64,000 bases of DNA from Muscardinus avellanarius (GCA_963383645.1 OY726558.1:181085634-181149633), one strand, 5' to 3'; positions 20,880 to 33,575 are shown, counted from the stretch's first letter. Translations and numbers: made by a program. The notes: generated by a model from the sequence alone, not told the origin.

Positions 20880-22689
20880 GAGAGGTTTTTGAGGTATATT
20901 AAAGTAGACTATTGGTGGAATTTAGCTATTAAATATTCTATAGTAAAATGATATCTTATACTTCTAGCTAAACTTTATATTAGTGATTCAATAACTTATA
21001 TAGGACTTTGCTTAAAATTACTCTATTTTCTCTTGTGTTATAATTTCATTACACATTTTATTCTCAAACAGATTTTCTCTAAGACACAAGTATATGCTGG
21101 TGTGCTGATTCATTTCACCTTCAGTTGTGCATGACAAGGGAATGTAAACTAATCTAAATATGCTCCTAAACAATTTGTATTAGAATGATAATTCTGCTGT
21201 AGAATAAAATTTACATAATAAAGTATAAAATCAAATAGAAATTATTTATGGATTACCTATTCTTTGTGATTCTTTGTGCCACTTTTCTATTAACACAAAT
21301 AAATTTCTTCTTATTTAGCATTTTTAAAAATAATCTTGACTAAGAAATGCACACTGAATTTTGGATACATGACGATTATACCAAGCTTCTCTGGATAGTG
21401 ATTGTCATGCCAATGGAGAACATACTGCTAAAATTTCTCACAAAATTTAGGTGGCTAAAAAGATAGAATTGTAGGAAATAAATTATAAAAGTTTAAGCTG
21501 ATCTAACTGTATGTATTTTCTAGTTTGGAAATTTTATTTGAAAAGGAGAAGACTGTTCATAAAATAATAGATATGATAATATCTGAGGATATGAAGATGC
21601 TAATTATCCTGGATTGCTGATTATACATTGCATATATGTATGAGTTATGATACTGTACCTCATAAATAAGTTGAATACATTATATGTCAATTTAAGAATA
21701 ATAATAAAAAACAATATGTCCATTTAGTATACTTATATTCTTGCTGTGGGCTGACTTTAGAATAATTTTTTATGCTAAACTATTTCACTTTTTGTTCCTA
21801 TTTCAGTTTTTGAGATAAAAACTTCTTGCTTTACATCTCTCTACATATTGAAAGAGCAAGTTTAAGCTAAAACTTCATGCATGAATAAAAGTTAACTTTC
21901 ATAAAGTAAAAAAAAAAAAAACATTTAAATGTCATGTTTGAAAAGTTCACCCAATTTCAAAGATAAGGAGCACAATTTAATAGATAAAGTTGGATACAAT
22001 GAGTAATGACAAAAGATATCATTTTTATTTTTTTTATTCTAAGAATAATGGTTTAAATCTAATTAATAAATGCAAGATAGATTAAGTAAAAGTTTTAATT
22101 TTATGGCTGTGATTTTCTTTTTTACCTTCCTGCATATAAATAAATTTTGTACTTGCTTCAGAATATCCATTTGTCTAAAAAGGTAGTATTGTGGCTTATT
22201 TTTTAGTTTGGTACTGGGGAGGGGTTATGAGGAGAGAAAAATGTATATGCTAATGAAAAACATATAAACAGAAAGATTAATTTATCAGTTTTGACAGACA
22301 CAAACCATCTTTCTCATAACCTCAACAAGCTTAAATTTCAATATATTTTCTTGAGAAAATGTTATCTAAATCATCCATAAGATCATTTAAGCCATATGTA
22401 AGGGATAAAATTGGAAGTCTAGGTGCAAGAATTCTGAATAGTATGAAATAGATTCCCTTTAACTTATGACAGTAAGCCAATAAGGCTTTGTCTGTGGATT
22501 TGGAGTTTGATTCATGTTCCACTCCTTTGCATTGAGAATGAGATGAAAAAGAAAATGCATACATGGGAGTCAATCAGGATTAATGAGAAGAAAAAACAAA
22601 AAAAAAAACAAGGTGTAAAGAAGTTGAACCTCGTTTTACCACATTTTTCTTGTGATACAATAATGTCATCTCCTTAGCTTTCCTTGATC
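20880..22689. other. AT-rich intergenic stretch, nothing recognised
   Basis: No convincing gene or nameable repeat. An 80-codon minus frame at 22331-22573 shows no recognisable motif or start context. Confidence 0.45.
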
Positions 22690-22695
22690 ATAACC

Positions 22696-23109
22696 TGCCG
22701 GAGCCAGCCGGCAAAAGTACGGGTTCCTAAGAGAGGAGTGAGGATGAAATAATATAACTCTTAAGAATTAAATTCCAAATGTTATTTATTCTTAAGCATG
22801 GACGGATCACCAGTCAACTCCAGGGTCATATCTCTACTGGCCGACCCTGGGGCTTCTTATCTTGTGGTATTTATAGTTTTTAGCTTTTAGTTACCCTGGA
22901 GGAAAAAATTCCAAAGTCAGGGCAGGTCAAACACTACCCTGTTGCCACAAACAATACAAACCTAGCCTTAGCTCAGACAGAATAATAGCATCATTAGCAT
23001 TAGTAACCTTGAAGCTTCCATGGCCCCAAACCTAGTTGACTCTGGGCTGAAGACAGTCAGAAGTATGCTTTTAGTAAAGATAAGGGGAAGACTTTAATGG
23101 CTCCCCACA
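22696..23109 (-). mobile_element. Solo LTR, class II (ERVK-like)
   Basis: A 414-bp element, TG...CA at both ends, bounded by the 6-bp duplication ATAACC (22690-22695 and 23110-23115); 6 bp is usual for ERVK-type integration. In sense (minus) it starts TGTGGGGAGCC, has AATAAA near its right side (plus-strand 'tttattcttaag', about 22787) and ends TGCCGGCTGGCTCCGGCA. There is no internal sequence, so it is the product of LTR-LTR recombination. Confidence 0.85.
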
Positions 23110-23905
23110 ATAACCCCACATCTGTTTGTTTATGGAGCACATTCTGTGCTTCAGTTGCTTACTGCCAATTCCTAAAGACATTTTCAATGCATGCTTTCAC
23201 AGGAATTTTAAATTTTCCTATCAATTTTTTAATGTATTTTACATTTATTTTACTTTTTATTTTTATGTGGAACATATTGAAAATGGCATACATTCAGACT
23301 GTGAATGGTACCCTGCCCCCCATTTCCCCTTCCCCCATCTCAACAATGAGTGTCCAGGTTAACCCTGCAATATTTATAATTTTACACAAATTTGGATACA
23401 GCTCCTTCATTAATCAACCTCAGCCTTCTTCCTCTCCTATCTTTCCATCCTAGCTTTGGTGAGGTTTCTTCTCCATTGTCTGGAGTCCCTCTAGTATCCC
23501 TAATACTCCCTAGTTTTGACGAGGTAGAAAGAAAATAGGCAGGTAGGGAAAAGGCCTTGGTAGAAAAAAGTTAATTTCCTGAGTTTCCTGAGGAGTGACA
23601 AATGCCTGAAACTCCAAAGTCTCAGAGATAAGAAGGATCAGAGCTTCACAAAGCCATCTGTTTACTAATCAACAAACCCAGGAACCCAGGAGCCAGCACA
23701 GAACAAGTCGGACACTCATACTGAATGAAAGGAGACCCTTCAAAGGACTTGCAAATACCCTATGCAAATTCTCCTTGGAATCCCAAAAGTCACTCTAACC
23801 AAAAATGGACTTGCAAGCAGTCAGGCCTTGGCCAGTTGGATGGAAAAAGGGGGACTTTCCCGCTCGGGACCCTCTCCCCTTTTGGGGAGCTACTCTCTCT
23901 CTCTA

Positions 23906-24345
23906 TCGCAAGTTGTGTTGGCCCTGAGAGAAGGCAAAGTGCATCTGAGGGCATGTGGCTCGGGCGACTCTCGAGTAGTGACCTGAAGGCCTCTGCTGGA
24001 CATCATGGCTGGCCAAGCCCCTAGGGGTGACCTGTACCTCTTTTCTGGCAGATCGCATGGACTCTGGGAAAAAGTAGTTTGCAACTGATGGGCACTTGGC
24101 TCGGGCGACACTCGGGTAGTGACCCTGAAGGTAGCTACTGGACCCTGGAGTTCCAACCACCTCTATGGGGTGTTCGGCCACTTTTCTCTATTCCCTTCTG
24201 GCAGATTGCGTGGACTCCGGAAGAAAGCAGCCTGCACCTGAAGGCAATTCGGCTTGGGCTACTCTCAAGTATTGTCCTGAAGGCAGCTGCAGGACCCAGA
24301 GTTCCAGCCCCTTTGCGGGTGTTCAGCCACTCTCCCCCAATTCCC
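23906..24345 (+). repeat. Triplicated ~145-bp block inside the ERV1-like LTR
   Basis: GGCT(C/T)GGGC landmarks occur at 23957, 24098 and 24251, with parallel 'tctggcagat.gc.tggact' and 'cctgaaggc.gctgc.gga' blocks. The three units are diverged from each other. Confidence 0.8.
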
Positions 24346-24355
24346 TGCTGCTTCC

Positions 24356-24361
24356 AATAAA
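24356..24361 (+). promoter_or_regulatory. LTR poly(A) signal AATAAA
   Basis: Canonical hexamer in the class I LTR, followed by a T- and C-rich stretch. Confidence 0.75.
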
Positions 24362-25260
24362 CCTTTTACTCCCCTTCCTGAGGTCTGCGGGTGTCATTCT
24401 TCGCTCACCGTAGACAAGAACTCACCAGGTTTTCTCTCAAGAAACCCCTGTTTCAGTTTGAGCATATTAGAGAAAACAGAAGTCCCTTCTCTTTCTGTGT
24501 TTGGCTGATCCCACTTAACATAACATTCTCCATGCCTTCCCATTTTCTTGCAAATGACATGATTTTGTTCTTTCTTATAGCTGAGTAAAATTTCACTGTG
24601 TATATTTCCCATAATTTTGCAATCCATTCATCTGTTGATAGAGACCTGGGTTGGTTCCATATTTTGGCTATTACAAATTGTACTGCTATGAAGACAGGTA
24701 TGCAATTTCGATGAAAATACCAACAACAATCTTTCATAGACCTAGAAAAATCAGTTATGAATTTAATATGTAGAAAGAAAAGACCCAGAATAGTCAAAGC
24801 GATCCTCAAAAGCAATAAAAACCAGGCAGGAGGCATCACAATCCCAGACTTCAAATTATACTACAGAGCAAAAGCAGAAAATGACAGCATGGTATTAGCA
24901 CAACAACAGGGAGACTGACCAGTGGAATAGAATAGAAGATACAGAAACAAATCCACACACCTATCGTCAATTGATCTTTGAAAAAGGGGCCAAACTTGTA
25001 CGCTGGAGGAAAGACAGCCTTTTCAACAAATGGTGCTGGATGAACTGGCTATCCATTTGTAGAATTATGGAACTAAACTCTTACTTCTCACCATGCACAG
25101 GAATCAACTAGAGATGGATCAAAGACTTAGAAATTAGTCAGAGACTGTGAGGTTATTAGAGAAGGGCATAGGCTCAACACTCCAACATATAGGCACAGGC
25201 AGTAACTTGCTCAACAAGACATCCAAAGCACAGGAAATTAAAACAAGAATTTATTTTATA

Positions 25261-25864
25261 TTTTAAAACCAAATATGTATGGGAGAATGTTAAATCTACA
25301 AAGGAGAAACACAATTTTAAAGCATACTTTTTATATCAAATATTATTGGCAAGAAATTCATAATTCAGCATGTTGGCTTGACCAGTTCAATGCAATTCTA
25401 AACATTTTCCCAGCTATAAAGCTAAAACAAATATTTAGCAAGATCAGCTAAGTTGAATTGAGTGAAACTCCTTGGTCTGTACCTTTTTATATCATATACA
25501 AAAATTTTCATTTACATCTCGTCTCATACACAAAGAACAACTGAGATAGTATAATTCTAGTTCTTACGTCCACTTGGCTTGTTTCTATTCAGTAGTTTTT
25601 AAATGTTGGTTTAGATATATTAAATTTTCTGTACATTATGTTGTAAATAATACACAAAACAACTATTTTTAAAATAAAAAAATCTCATTTTTATATAACT
25701 AGCATCTAAGAATATATATAAACACATATAATTTGAGGATCTAATGGTAACAGTAAGAACTTATAAAGTTTACCATGCAAATAAGAAAGGAACAAAAATG
25801 CAGTAAATAAATTCCCTGCTTAATACATTTTTTTCCAAAACAGAAAAAAAGTATTTATTAAAAG
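25261..25864. other. AT-rich stretch, nothing recognised
   Basis: No gene or clear repeat. It lies between the inverted L1 and the next SINE. Confidence 0.5.
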
Positions 25865-25867
25865 AAA

Positions 25868-26107
25868 TGAAGTTAGCCAGGCTTAGTGGCACATGCTTGT
25901 AATCCCAGCATTTGAGAGACTGAGACAGGAGGACTGTGGTTCGAGGACAGCCTCAACTACTTAGTGAGTGAGGCCCTTTGCAACTCAGTGAGACCCAATT
26001 TCAAAATAAAGAAGAAGAAACATAGGGCTGGGAGGGCCTCTCAGAGGTAGAATGCCCCTGGGTTTCAACCCCAGTACAAAAAACAAACAAACAAACAAAC
26101 AAACAAA
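25868..26107 (+). mobile_element. B1-dID SINE, long subfamily, (AAAC)n tail
   Basis: 'gccaggcttagtggcacatgcttg', the 'cttagtgagtgaggccctttgcaactcagtgag' insert and an ID half 'tgcccctgggtttcaaccccagtac'. The tail has become (AAAC)n (26078-26107). Confidence 0.9.
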
Positions 26108-26399
26108 TGAAACAGATGATGTGAAGAGTCTTTATAGAAGAACTTTTTTCTGAATGATCAGTGTAAAGGTGAGGGAGGTGTATCAAAGTTCCCAGTAGTA
26201 TTATAATGGTGTCTGACACTTACTGATAAGTAGTCTTTGCTTTTGTAAGTAGGGCATACTTGTTTACGAGCATTATATCTTCTTATTGGATTGTTCACTA
26301 TATCAATAAAAAGTGAACCTCTTTGTCTCTTTAGATAAGTCTTGGTTTGAAATATGCTTTGACAGACATGAAAGTAGCTATCCCTACTTGCTTTTCTGA

Positions 26400-28030
26400 T
26401 TTTAAATACTAAAGAACTATAATAACAAAAACAGCATAGTACAGGCATAAAAAAGATATATTGACCAATAGAACAGTTTATAAGATACAGAAACAAATCT
26501 TTATACTTTCAGCCAGTCATTTTTGACAAATGGAACAAAAATGTGCTGAAGAAAAGATAGCCTTTTCAACAAATGGTTCTGGAAAAATTAAATATTCATA
26601 TGTAGAAGAATAAAATTAAATCCCCATCTCATACCCTGTATAAAGTTCAACTCTAGATGGAACAAAGACCTAGAAGAAAACAAAAGACAAACTCTCTTAA
26701 ATATAGATGTTGTAGAGACATCTTCAGCAAAGTTCAGAAAGCACAGAATCAATAAATGGGAAGGCATCAAAGTGAAAAGCAAAGGAAGCAATCTAGTATG
26801 AAGAGGAAGACTACAGAACAGGAGTGCATCATTGCCAGCTACTCATTTGATAGAAGATTAATGTCTAGAACATATAAAAATTTTAAGAACAATACTGAAA
26901 CAAATAATCCAACCAAAAAATGGACAATTAAGCCGAATTATATAAAAATAATGCTTTATAATAGAATACATACAAATGCCCAATAAGTATGTAAAAAATT
27001 TTAAGTTTTATTAGCTACCATGGAAATGCAAATTAAAATTACACTGAGGGCAGGGTATGGTGGTGTATACATATAATCATAGGACTTGGGAAGCTGAGAT
27101 AGGGAGGTTGAAGTTTGAGGCCAGCCTCAGCAATTTATCAAGACTCTCAGAACTTAGTGAAACTCTTTTACAAATAAAAGTAAAAAAGGGCTGAAAGTAT
27201 AGCTTGTAGGTATAATACCCCTTGGTCCATCTCCAGTAATAAAAAAAGAAAAAAAAATGCACTGCTACACTGAAACTTCACTAAACTCCAGTTAGAATAG
27301 TAATTTTCATATGTTAAGATACGCAGAAAATAGTAAAAACATACAGAGAGATCGCGGGGAAATAGGAACTCTTACACAATGTTGGTGGTATTTTAAATTA
27401 ATACAATCACTGTGATGATAAGTATGGAGGCTCATCAAAATAGAAATGGAACCACCATTTGACCAAGATATACCTGTTAGGATTATAGAATTAAAAGGAG
27501 AACACTATTGTGATTTTTGCATACCCATGCTTATAGCTACACAATTCACAATAGCCAAATATAAAAACAACCCTAGTATTTGTCAACAGATGAATAGATT
27601 TATAGAGTCATAAAAAGAACAAAATTATGGCATTTGTAGAAAAATAAATGAAACTATAGAATAGTATGCAATAATGAGATCAGGCAGTATCAGAAAATTG
27701 AGGGTTGTATATTTTCTTCCACATGTGGAAGCTAGAGAAAAAATAGAAAAAAAAGTGACTTGAAAAAAATTAGAAGACCAGGAAAGATAGTGGAAGGAGA
27801 CTGGGGGAGGGAGAAGGGGTAGTAAAAAAATGAGAAATGAAAAAAATTTTTTAAATTGCTATATTTATTTTATTGCTATCTCACTGACATGTATAGGGAA
27901 GAGCGGGTAGTGGATGTGATCAGGAGGGAAACACACCCAGCACTGTGTGAACCAACACAGCACCTTGAACATCACTATGATGTATAATTATAAGGAACCA
28001 TAAATGTATATAAAGAAATGATGAACATGA
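26400..28030 (+). mobile_element. Old L1: ORF2 C-terminal part and 3' UTR
   Basis: Sense wording 'ccttttcaacaaatggttctgg', 'agaagattaatgtctagaacatat', 'aatgcccaataagtatg' and 'catttgaccaagatatacctg'. All frames are broken. A SINE is nested at 27046-27250. Confidence 0.78.
27046..27250 (+). mobile_element. B1-dID SINE, old
   Basis: 'gcagggtatggtggtgtatac', 'ggccagcctcagcaatttatcaag', then a worn ID half. Nested in L1. Confidence 0.82.
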
Positions 28031-28186
28031 TTATACCATGATATCTATACTCTGTTATGTCAAATCTCAAACTAAAATACTATTCTGAGCTACAGAAAAT
28101 GTCATTTTAACTTAAAACATTTCTATAAATATTTAGAGAATTTAAAACTTTCATTTAGGATTTGATCAATAATCATCTATGTGATA

Positions 28187-28370
28187 CATTTTTTTTTTTT
28201 TTTTGGTGGTACTGTGGTTCCTAGAAGCCCTTCTTCCTCTGGGCTACACTCCCAGACCTATTTTATATAATATTTGGAAACAGGGTCTCTTAAGCCAGCG
28301 TGGCTGGCTTCAAATCTGTGCGATCCTACTGTCTTTGCCTCCCAAGCATAGAGATTACAAGCGTGCACGA
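28187..28370 (-). mobile_element. B1-dID SINE, short subfamily
   Basis: 'ggtggtactgtggttcctagaagccc', 'tatttggaaacagggtctcttaagccagcgtggctggc'. It ends abruptly at 'gcgtgcacgacca' and runs into (AATA)n. Confidence 0.92.
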
Positions 28371-28414
28371 CCAATAAATAAATAAATAGATAAATAAATA
28401 AATAAATAAATAAA
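28370..28414. repeat. (AATA)n microsatellite
   Basis: About eleven AATA/GATA tetranucleotides, abutting the preceding SINE. Confidence 0.92.
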
Positions 28415-28869
28415 GTATAATATGCTTGGAGAAATAAATTAATTTAGGTGGTAGCTGATGGTTGACCAAGAATAGTTGGTACTGTGTAGTTACCTAAATG
28501 ATGTTCAGTTGTCGCAGTTGCTGCCTGATTTAATGGTCATTTAAATAATAATTTATAGTATTCTTAAACAAATAGGAGGATACTTCTAATCCACTAATTC
28601 ACAATTATCATTCCATCTTTTATCATTTTTATCATACCTGATTATTGGTCTCTGAAATCTGTATATAGTACTTAAACTATGTTAATGTAGTGCTTGCCAA
28701 TGGGAGAAGTCTATTGTACTGTTCATTACAGTCTCAAATGAAAACTTTAACAATTCTACAAGAACAAGTTATAAGAAATAAGATTATATGGTTGCCAAGA
28801 AATAATGAGATACCTGGATCTGAATGGTTTAATGTCAGTGAAAATTGTAAGGAGAAAAAAATTCCCTGA

Positions 28870-29402
28870 GTTCAGAATTGCAGTGCATGCCTCCCCTGAG
28901 AAGCAGGTGGACACGTGGACAGCTGTAGAGCAGGTGAGGTGCTGGAGCTACGTAGTCAACAGCCTGTGGATTGATTACATTAGTGGCCCCTGTTCTGCTT
29001 TGTCATGTGACTTTGCAATCTAACTAAAGATAAGTAGCACTTCTGTTCCATCTCTTAAATTTGAGAAACTCGAATTTAGGAACTTGTTTTAGGCAGTGTT
29101 ATAAAAGCCAATTTCAAATAAGTAGAGGATTTTTGCTTCTGCTTTTGATGCTATTTTTATTACAGATATTACTGCTAATGGGTGAGAAACACAAAGCAAA
29201 ATCACCCTGTCACCAGTGTGACAGCAAACTGGCTGCCAGACAGGAGAGAAAGCCAAACTCAGTATAAGAACTGCACCCCCAAACACAGGACACATTTCTG
29301 ACCTGCACACTTGATGGTAAAGTAAATGTTTATTGTCTTAAGTGTTTATACTTTGAGATTGTTCACTGCACAGCATAATTACAGCAATAGACATCTGATA
29401 CA
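28870..29402 (+). mobile_element. MaLR/MLT1-like solo LTR remnant
   Basis: 'cctcccctgagaagcaggtggac' near the left and 'attgtcttaagtgttta...cagcaatagacatctgatac' at the right are reminiscent of the 3' ends of MaLR LTRs. No coding. Confidence 0.5.
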
Positions 29403-29759
29403 GAATTCAAGGCTCAAATGTAGAGTGCTACTATAAGAAAAATAAAATAAAATGTGCTATGTTGGTTAGCAGAGGCTTTAAAAATGACTATAATACCACT
29501 ATAAATTTGGAAAAGTTAATGACTTGTGCTATGTAGTGATGGATTATTTAATAAAGCTATAATCATCTATAACTTAGAAAAAATTTTATGTGATGAGCTT
29601 TTAGACTATACAAACATCACTTTGGCCTAAACATTGAAAGTGGCTTTTGATTTCTTTTTCAGTAAATATTATAATACTATAAAAAAGAGATATGTTTGAG
29701 AGAAAAAAAATAGAGTTTTCAAGAAAGACAGATTGTTAGCTTAGAAAATTAACTTTCTT

Positions 29760-30170
29760 TTGCCCTGGCCAGTATAATACACTTTTTCATATATTTTTGG
29801 TACATTACAATTATACATCAAAAAATAAAAACAGGTAAGGATGTCCACTATCACCACTCCCATTTAAAATAGTTTCTAAAATCTATGCCAAAAAAAAAAA
29901 CAGACAAGAAAAGAATATTGAAGGGATACAAATAAGGAAAGAAGTGAATCTCTGTTGCATATCGCAATATCTTACACTTAATAGATTCAAATTCAAACAA
30001 ATGATTTCTAAACTAATACAAAAATTTAGCAATGTGACCAGTCACAAAATCAACTTACAAAAATAAAAATAATTTTATATACATACCAAACATGCATCCT
30101 ATGAAAAAGAAATTCTGAATACAATTTTATTTATATTTGTCTCAAAAAATGCAACATTTTATGTAAGCCA
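29760..30170 (+). mobile_element. Old L1 ORF2 fragment (reverse transcriptase region)
   Basis: 'ggtaaggatgtccactatcaccactccc' and 'aagggatacaaataaggaaagaag' correspond to the L1 RT region around the catalytic Asp pair. That pair is not readable here. All frames are broken. Confidence 0.65.
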
Positions 30171-30174
30171 TGTA

Positions 30175-30832
30175 TATAGACAATAGCTCTCATAACCAAT
30201 GATTTGTGGTCCTCTTTGTCAAGACCTTTAAAAAATTAAAGTAATGCTTCCTAGATACTTTTACTGTCTCTGTAAAGGTTTTAAAAAATGTTATGTCAAC
30301 AGAAACCTGATCTCAAAGAGCAGAAAATAGATTCAGAGAAAGAAACATGTTTGGAAAGTAATTATAAATATTAATTCTAATATATAGTTTAGATTATAAT
30401 CACTGAGTAATAAATCTCACAATATTTTTCAGGAAGTAATAATGAAAAAACAAGTTTCTATAGCCTAATCTAAATGGTACCAAGTGTGCTTAACTTATTT
30501 AAAATGATTTGGAGCTTCAAATATTTTACTAAAACCAAAGAAGATTGCACATCATTTTCTAAGATCTTTATGCATCAAAAAGATTATGTGAGAGAGAAGA
30601 TGATTTTTCAAGAGTAAAGAAAGTAAATAAACTGGAGCCACCACAAGGAACATAATCAATGTATTAGTACTTTCACTCTCAGGAGTTAAAAACACCTAAC
30701 CACTAGGATAGAAAGATTGTTGTGAACCCTTCCACACTTTCTGTTCCATTATTCATATATATTTTTAATAAAAGTTTTCAGTGCAGTTATTCTGCCTTAC
30801 TCTTACTACTGCAAGTTTTAAGTTCTGTAAAA
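30175..30832. other. AT-rich intergenic stretch, nothing recognised
   Basis: No ORF or nameable element. Confidence 0.5.
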
Positions 30833-30833
30833 G

Positions 30834-30877
<44 letters not shown>
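30833..30877. repeat. (TG)n microsatellite
   Basis: About 45 bp of TG immediately 5' of an antisense SINE piece. Confidence 0.95.
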
Positions 30878-30878
<1 letters not shown>

Positions 30879-30978
30879 GTAATGAGGAGTGAACCCAGAG
30901 GCATTCTACCTCTAAGCTACACCTCACAGCCTCATTTTATTTTTTATTTGGAAGCAGGGTCATGCTAAGTTGATAATG
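30878..30978 (-). mobile_element. B1-dID SINE, truncated (ID half and linker only)
   Basis: 'gaacccagaggcattctacctctaagctacacc' and 'tatttggaagcagggtcatgctaagttg'; the B1 half is missing. Confidence 0.8.
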
Positions 30979-31094
30979 TGAAAATATATTTGTTTAGTTC
31001 TGTCAAAGAAGTAGTTTAAACATAAGCTACCACTTTTTAATCTTGCAAAAACAAGTTCTTTTGCAAAATAAAATTTTACTCAGTCAAAAAGAAG

Positions 31095-31503
31095 TGCAAA
31101 ATTATGTCTTTTATATGGAAAAAGATGGAACTGGAGAACATTGTGCTAAGTGAGTTTAGTCAGTCACAAAAAGTAAAATATCTGAAGTTCTCCCTAACAT
31201 GTAGAAACTAGGGAGGAAAAGGGTCATAGGAAGAACTCTAAACAAAGAAAGAAAAACCATAGATGAGAAAATAAGAATACCTAACTGAGGAGAATGGGAA
31301 GGAAGAAGAGGAAAAGTCCCTAATATACATGATGTGCATTCACAAACATATCGAAGTCAGTCACTAAGCCAAACATGAGAAGGAGTGGGGAGGAATGGGG
31401 TGTGAATTGAGAAAGGGCTAAATGAATAATGTGCATGTATGCCTCTTCCATCTTGTACCTATTAAGAAGTATGACTACAATGCACCAATAAAAATGTAAA
31501 AAA
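31095..31503 (+). mobile_element. L1 3' end (5'-truncated)
   Basis: 'gatggaactggagaacattgtgctaagtgag', 'gtcagtcacaaaaagtaa', G-rich tract, then 'gactacaatgcaccaataaaaatg'. A clear reference copy of the plain L1 3' UTR for comparison with the composite elements. Confidence 0.85.
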
Positions 31504-32612
31504 TAAAGAGATTGCAGGTATTACACCCTTCCCTCACTCCCATCTTCCCATCTTTCCCTCTATCTCATTGGGAAGAATGTGAATCTGTGACTACCACCAA
31601 TAAGAATTCAGCACAGGAAGATGACAACCAAGGGAAGCAGCACATACCATTCTTGCTGACATCCAATCTCTACTGCCTTAAAAGTAGAGTTCTCTAAAAG
31701 CCAGAAAACACCATTTTACTCAGCCATATAAAAGAACACAATAAGTAAAAATTGAAGCTGGAAACAAGGCTGGAAGAGTTACTAGAGAGTAGAAAAGAAA
31801 CCTGTCCACCTTGCAGCCATGGTGCCACAGTGGCACCATCATGCTTCACTGCACCCGACTCCAGAGATGAACAGAAAAACAACTAAGGACTTGAAGTAAG
31901 TGGCTGCAAATCACCAGAATTGTAAGACTCCTGTGCAAACACCAGCTACAACTTGCAGCAGTGGAGGCCAAGCTCACCATGCCCTCCAGACATCCAGAGC
32001 AGCACTAAACAACACAGTAAGTGAAGCTGCTATTTCCACAGAAGAATGCTCAGCACAGCATTACCAGGAACTAGCACAGATGCAATAAACTCCCTAGCTC
32101 TAAGACTTTGTGGTTCAACTCAGCAAAGGAGAGAGTGGAGTCTGCTGTTGGACATAACAGAGGCTCAGCAAGCTTAAGCTCTGCATCAGTGGAAACTGTG
32201 GGGAGAGACCTACACTTAACATTAGATCCAACTAGTAGGATCTCTAGGATCACCACAGACCACACCATCTTGGTGAATAGGGATAAGTCAGGTCAGACCA
32301 GCCCTAGCTGTGGAGAACAGAGACTCTTACATTGAGTTTGGTCTCAGAGGCATCTGCCACCTACAGAGGCAGGGAGAGATAGAGACTCCACATTGGTGAA
32401 AAGGATGGAGGATGGATTGTACTTAATATGAGATCCAACCCCATTGATACTGGTCATCTCTACAGACTGAGAAAGACTCAGAGAACCAGGCTTGCAGCAG
32501 AAAAACTGCTGATGGCACTAGGTTTCTGCACAGAGAGATTGCAGAGGCCCAGTCTACTGAATATTCATATATTTGTAGGGTTGCATTAGTTTGTTGTTGT
32601 TTTGTTTTTTGT

Positions 32613-32639
32613 TCTGTGTGTGTGTGTGTGTGTGTGTGT
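32613..32639. repeat. (TG)n microsatellite
   Basis: Short TG run within the L1 5' part. Confidence 0.9.
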
Positions 32640-33371
32640 TCTTGTTTATTTACTCTCTTTCGAACCCCTCTCACATGCTTCTTCTCTTGTACATACCTAC
32701 TCTCTTTTTTCTATCCCCTTTTTTCTCTCTTCTTTTCTCTTTTTTTGTCTTGTATTAAATGAACTTTATATCATTATACTAAAAACTCTACATTGGTTAC
32801 TAGAATACAACTACATATTCACTATCTCTAATCTCTACTATATACTTCCTTGCTAAATTCATACTCTCATTCTAGTCAATCCTATCTGTGACTTTAACCT
32901 ATTCTTGTATTTATGACATCACTCCACTCCTCACTCAACCTTCACTGTTGAATACAACACAATTTGCTCTTGGGTATACAAGCTGACACCAGAGATTGAG
33001 AAAAAATTATCAGAAGCAATAGATACAAACTTCTGAAATTATGAGAAAAAATGAATAACAAGGAAGCACTGAGCTCCCACAACACAACAATAACAGAACC
33101 TGACAACACAGACTTGCAGAGATTTCTAGACAGTCAAATCAGGAATGTAACTGTAGAAATAATACAGGACTTCTAAAAGAAATTTAGAGAGAGCCTGAAA
33201 GAAATAAAGGATGCAATCATTGAAGTAAAGGCATCAATTCAAACTATAAATAATTGATTAGGCCATATGGAGAATAGAATCTTGCTCCTAGAAGATGATC
33301 ACTTCCAAAAAAAAATACATAGTATATAACTTAGAAAAAACAATTCAACAGCATAAATTGGACATTGAAGA

Positions 33372-33575
33372 GCTGGGTGTGGTGGTGCATGATTGTAATC
33401 CCAGCATTTGGGAGGCTGAGACCAGAGGATCATGGTTTGCAAACAGCCTCAGCTACTACATACTGAGGCCCCCTGCAACTTAGTGAGACCCTGTTTCAAA
33501 ATAAGGAATAAAAAATAGGTCAGGAGATGTAGCTCAGAGGTTGAATGGCCCTGGGTTTCATCCCAAGACTCGCAA
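33372..33575 (+). mobile_element. B1-dID SINE, long subfamily, with TSD
   Basis: 'gctgggtgtggtggtgcatgattg' ... 'gggtttcatcccaagactcgc', followed by (ATAC)n. Flanking GGACATTGAAG (upstream) and GAACATTGAAG (downstream of the tail) form the duplication. Nested in L1 ORF1. Confidence 0.92.

Larger units (their letters stand above)
23517..24455 (+). mobile_element. Solo LTR, class I (ERV1/gammaretrovirus-like)
   Basis: A 939-bp element with TGAC...TTTCA ends and a 4-bp duplication GTTT (23513-23516 and 24456-24459), as usual for ERV1. AATAAA is at 24356-24361. The downstream 'cttcctgaggtctgcggg' and 'ttcgctcaccgtagacaag' look like R/U5. About 140-150 bp is tandemly triplicated just upstream (23906-24345). 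The target was an L1 3' UTR whose uninterrupted version is at 10490-10871. Confidence 0.87.
23215..25260 (-). mobile_element. 5'-inverted L1, split by a solo LTR
   Basis: 23215-23516 and 24460-24690 are one antisense L1 3' end (3' UTR and ORF2 end) separated by a solo LTR. From about 24695 to 25260 the sequence flips to sense L1 ORF2 ('gatcctcaaaagcaataaaaaccagg', 'ccttttcaacaaatggtgctgg'). Opposite orientation of the 5' part, with the breakpoint near 24690, is the signature of twin priming during L1 insertion. Confidence 0.8.
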
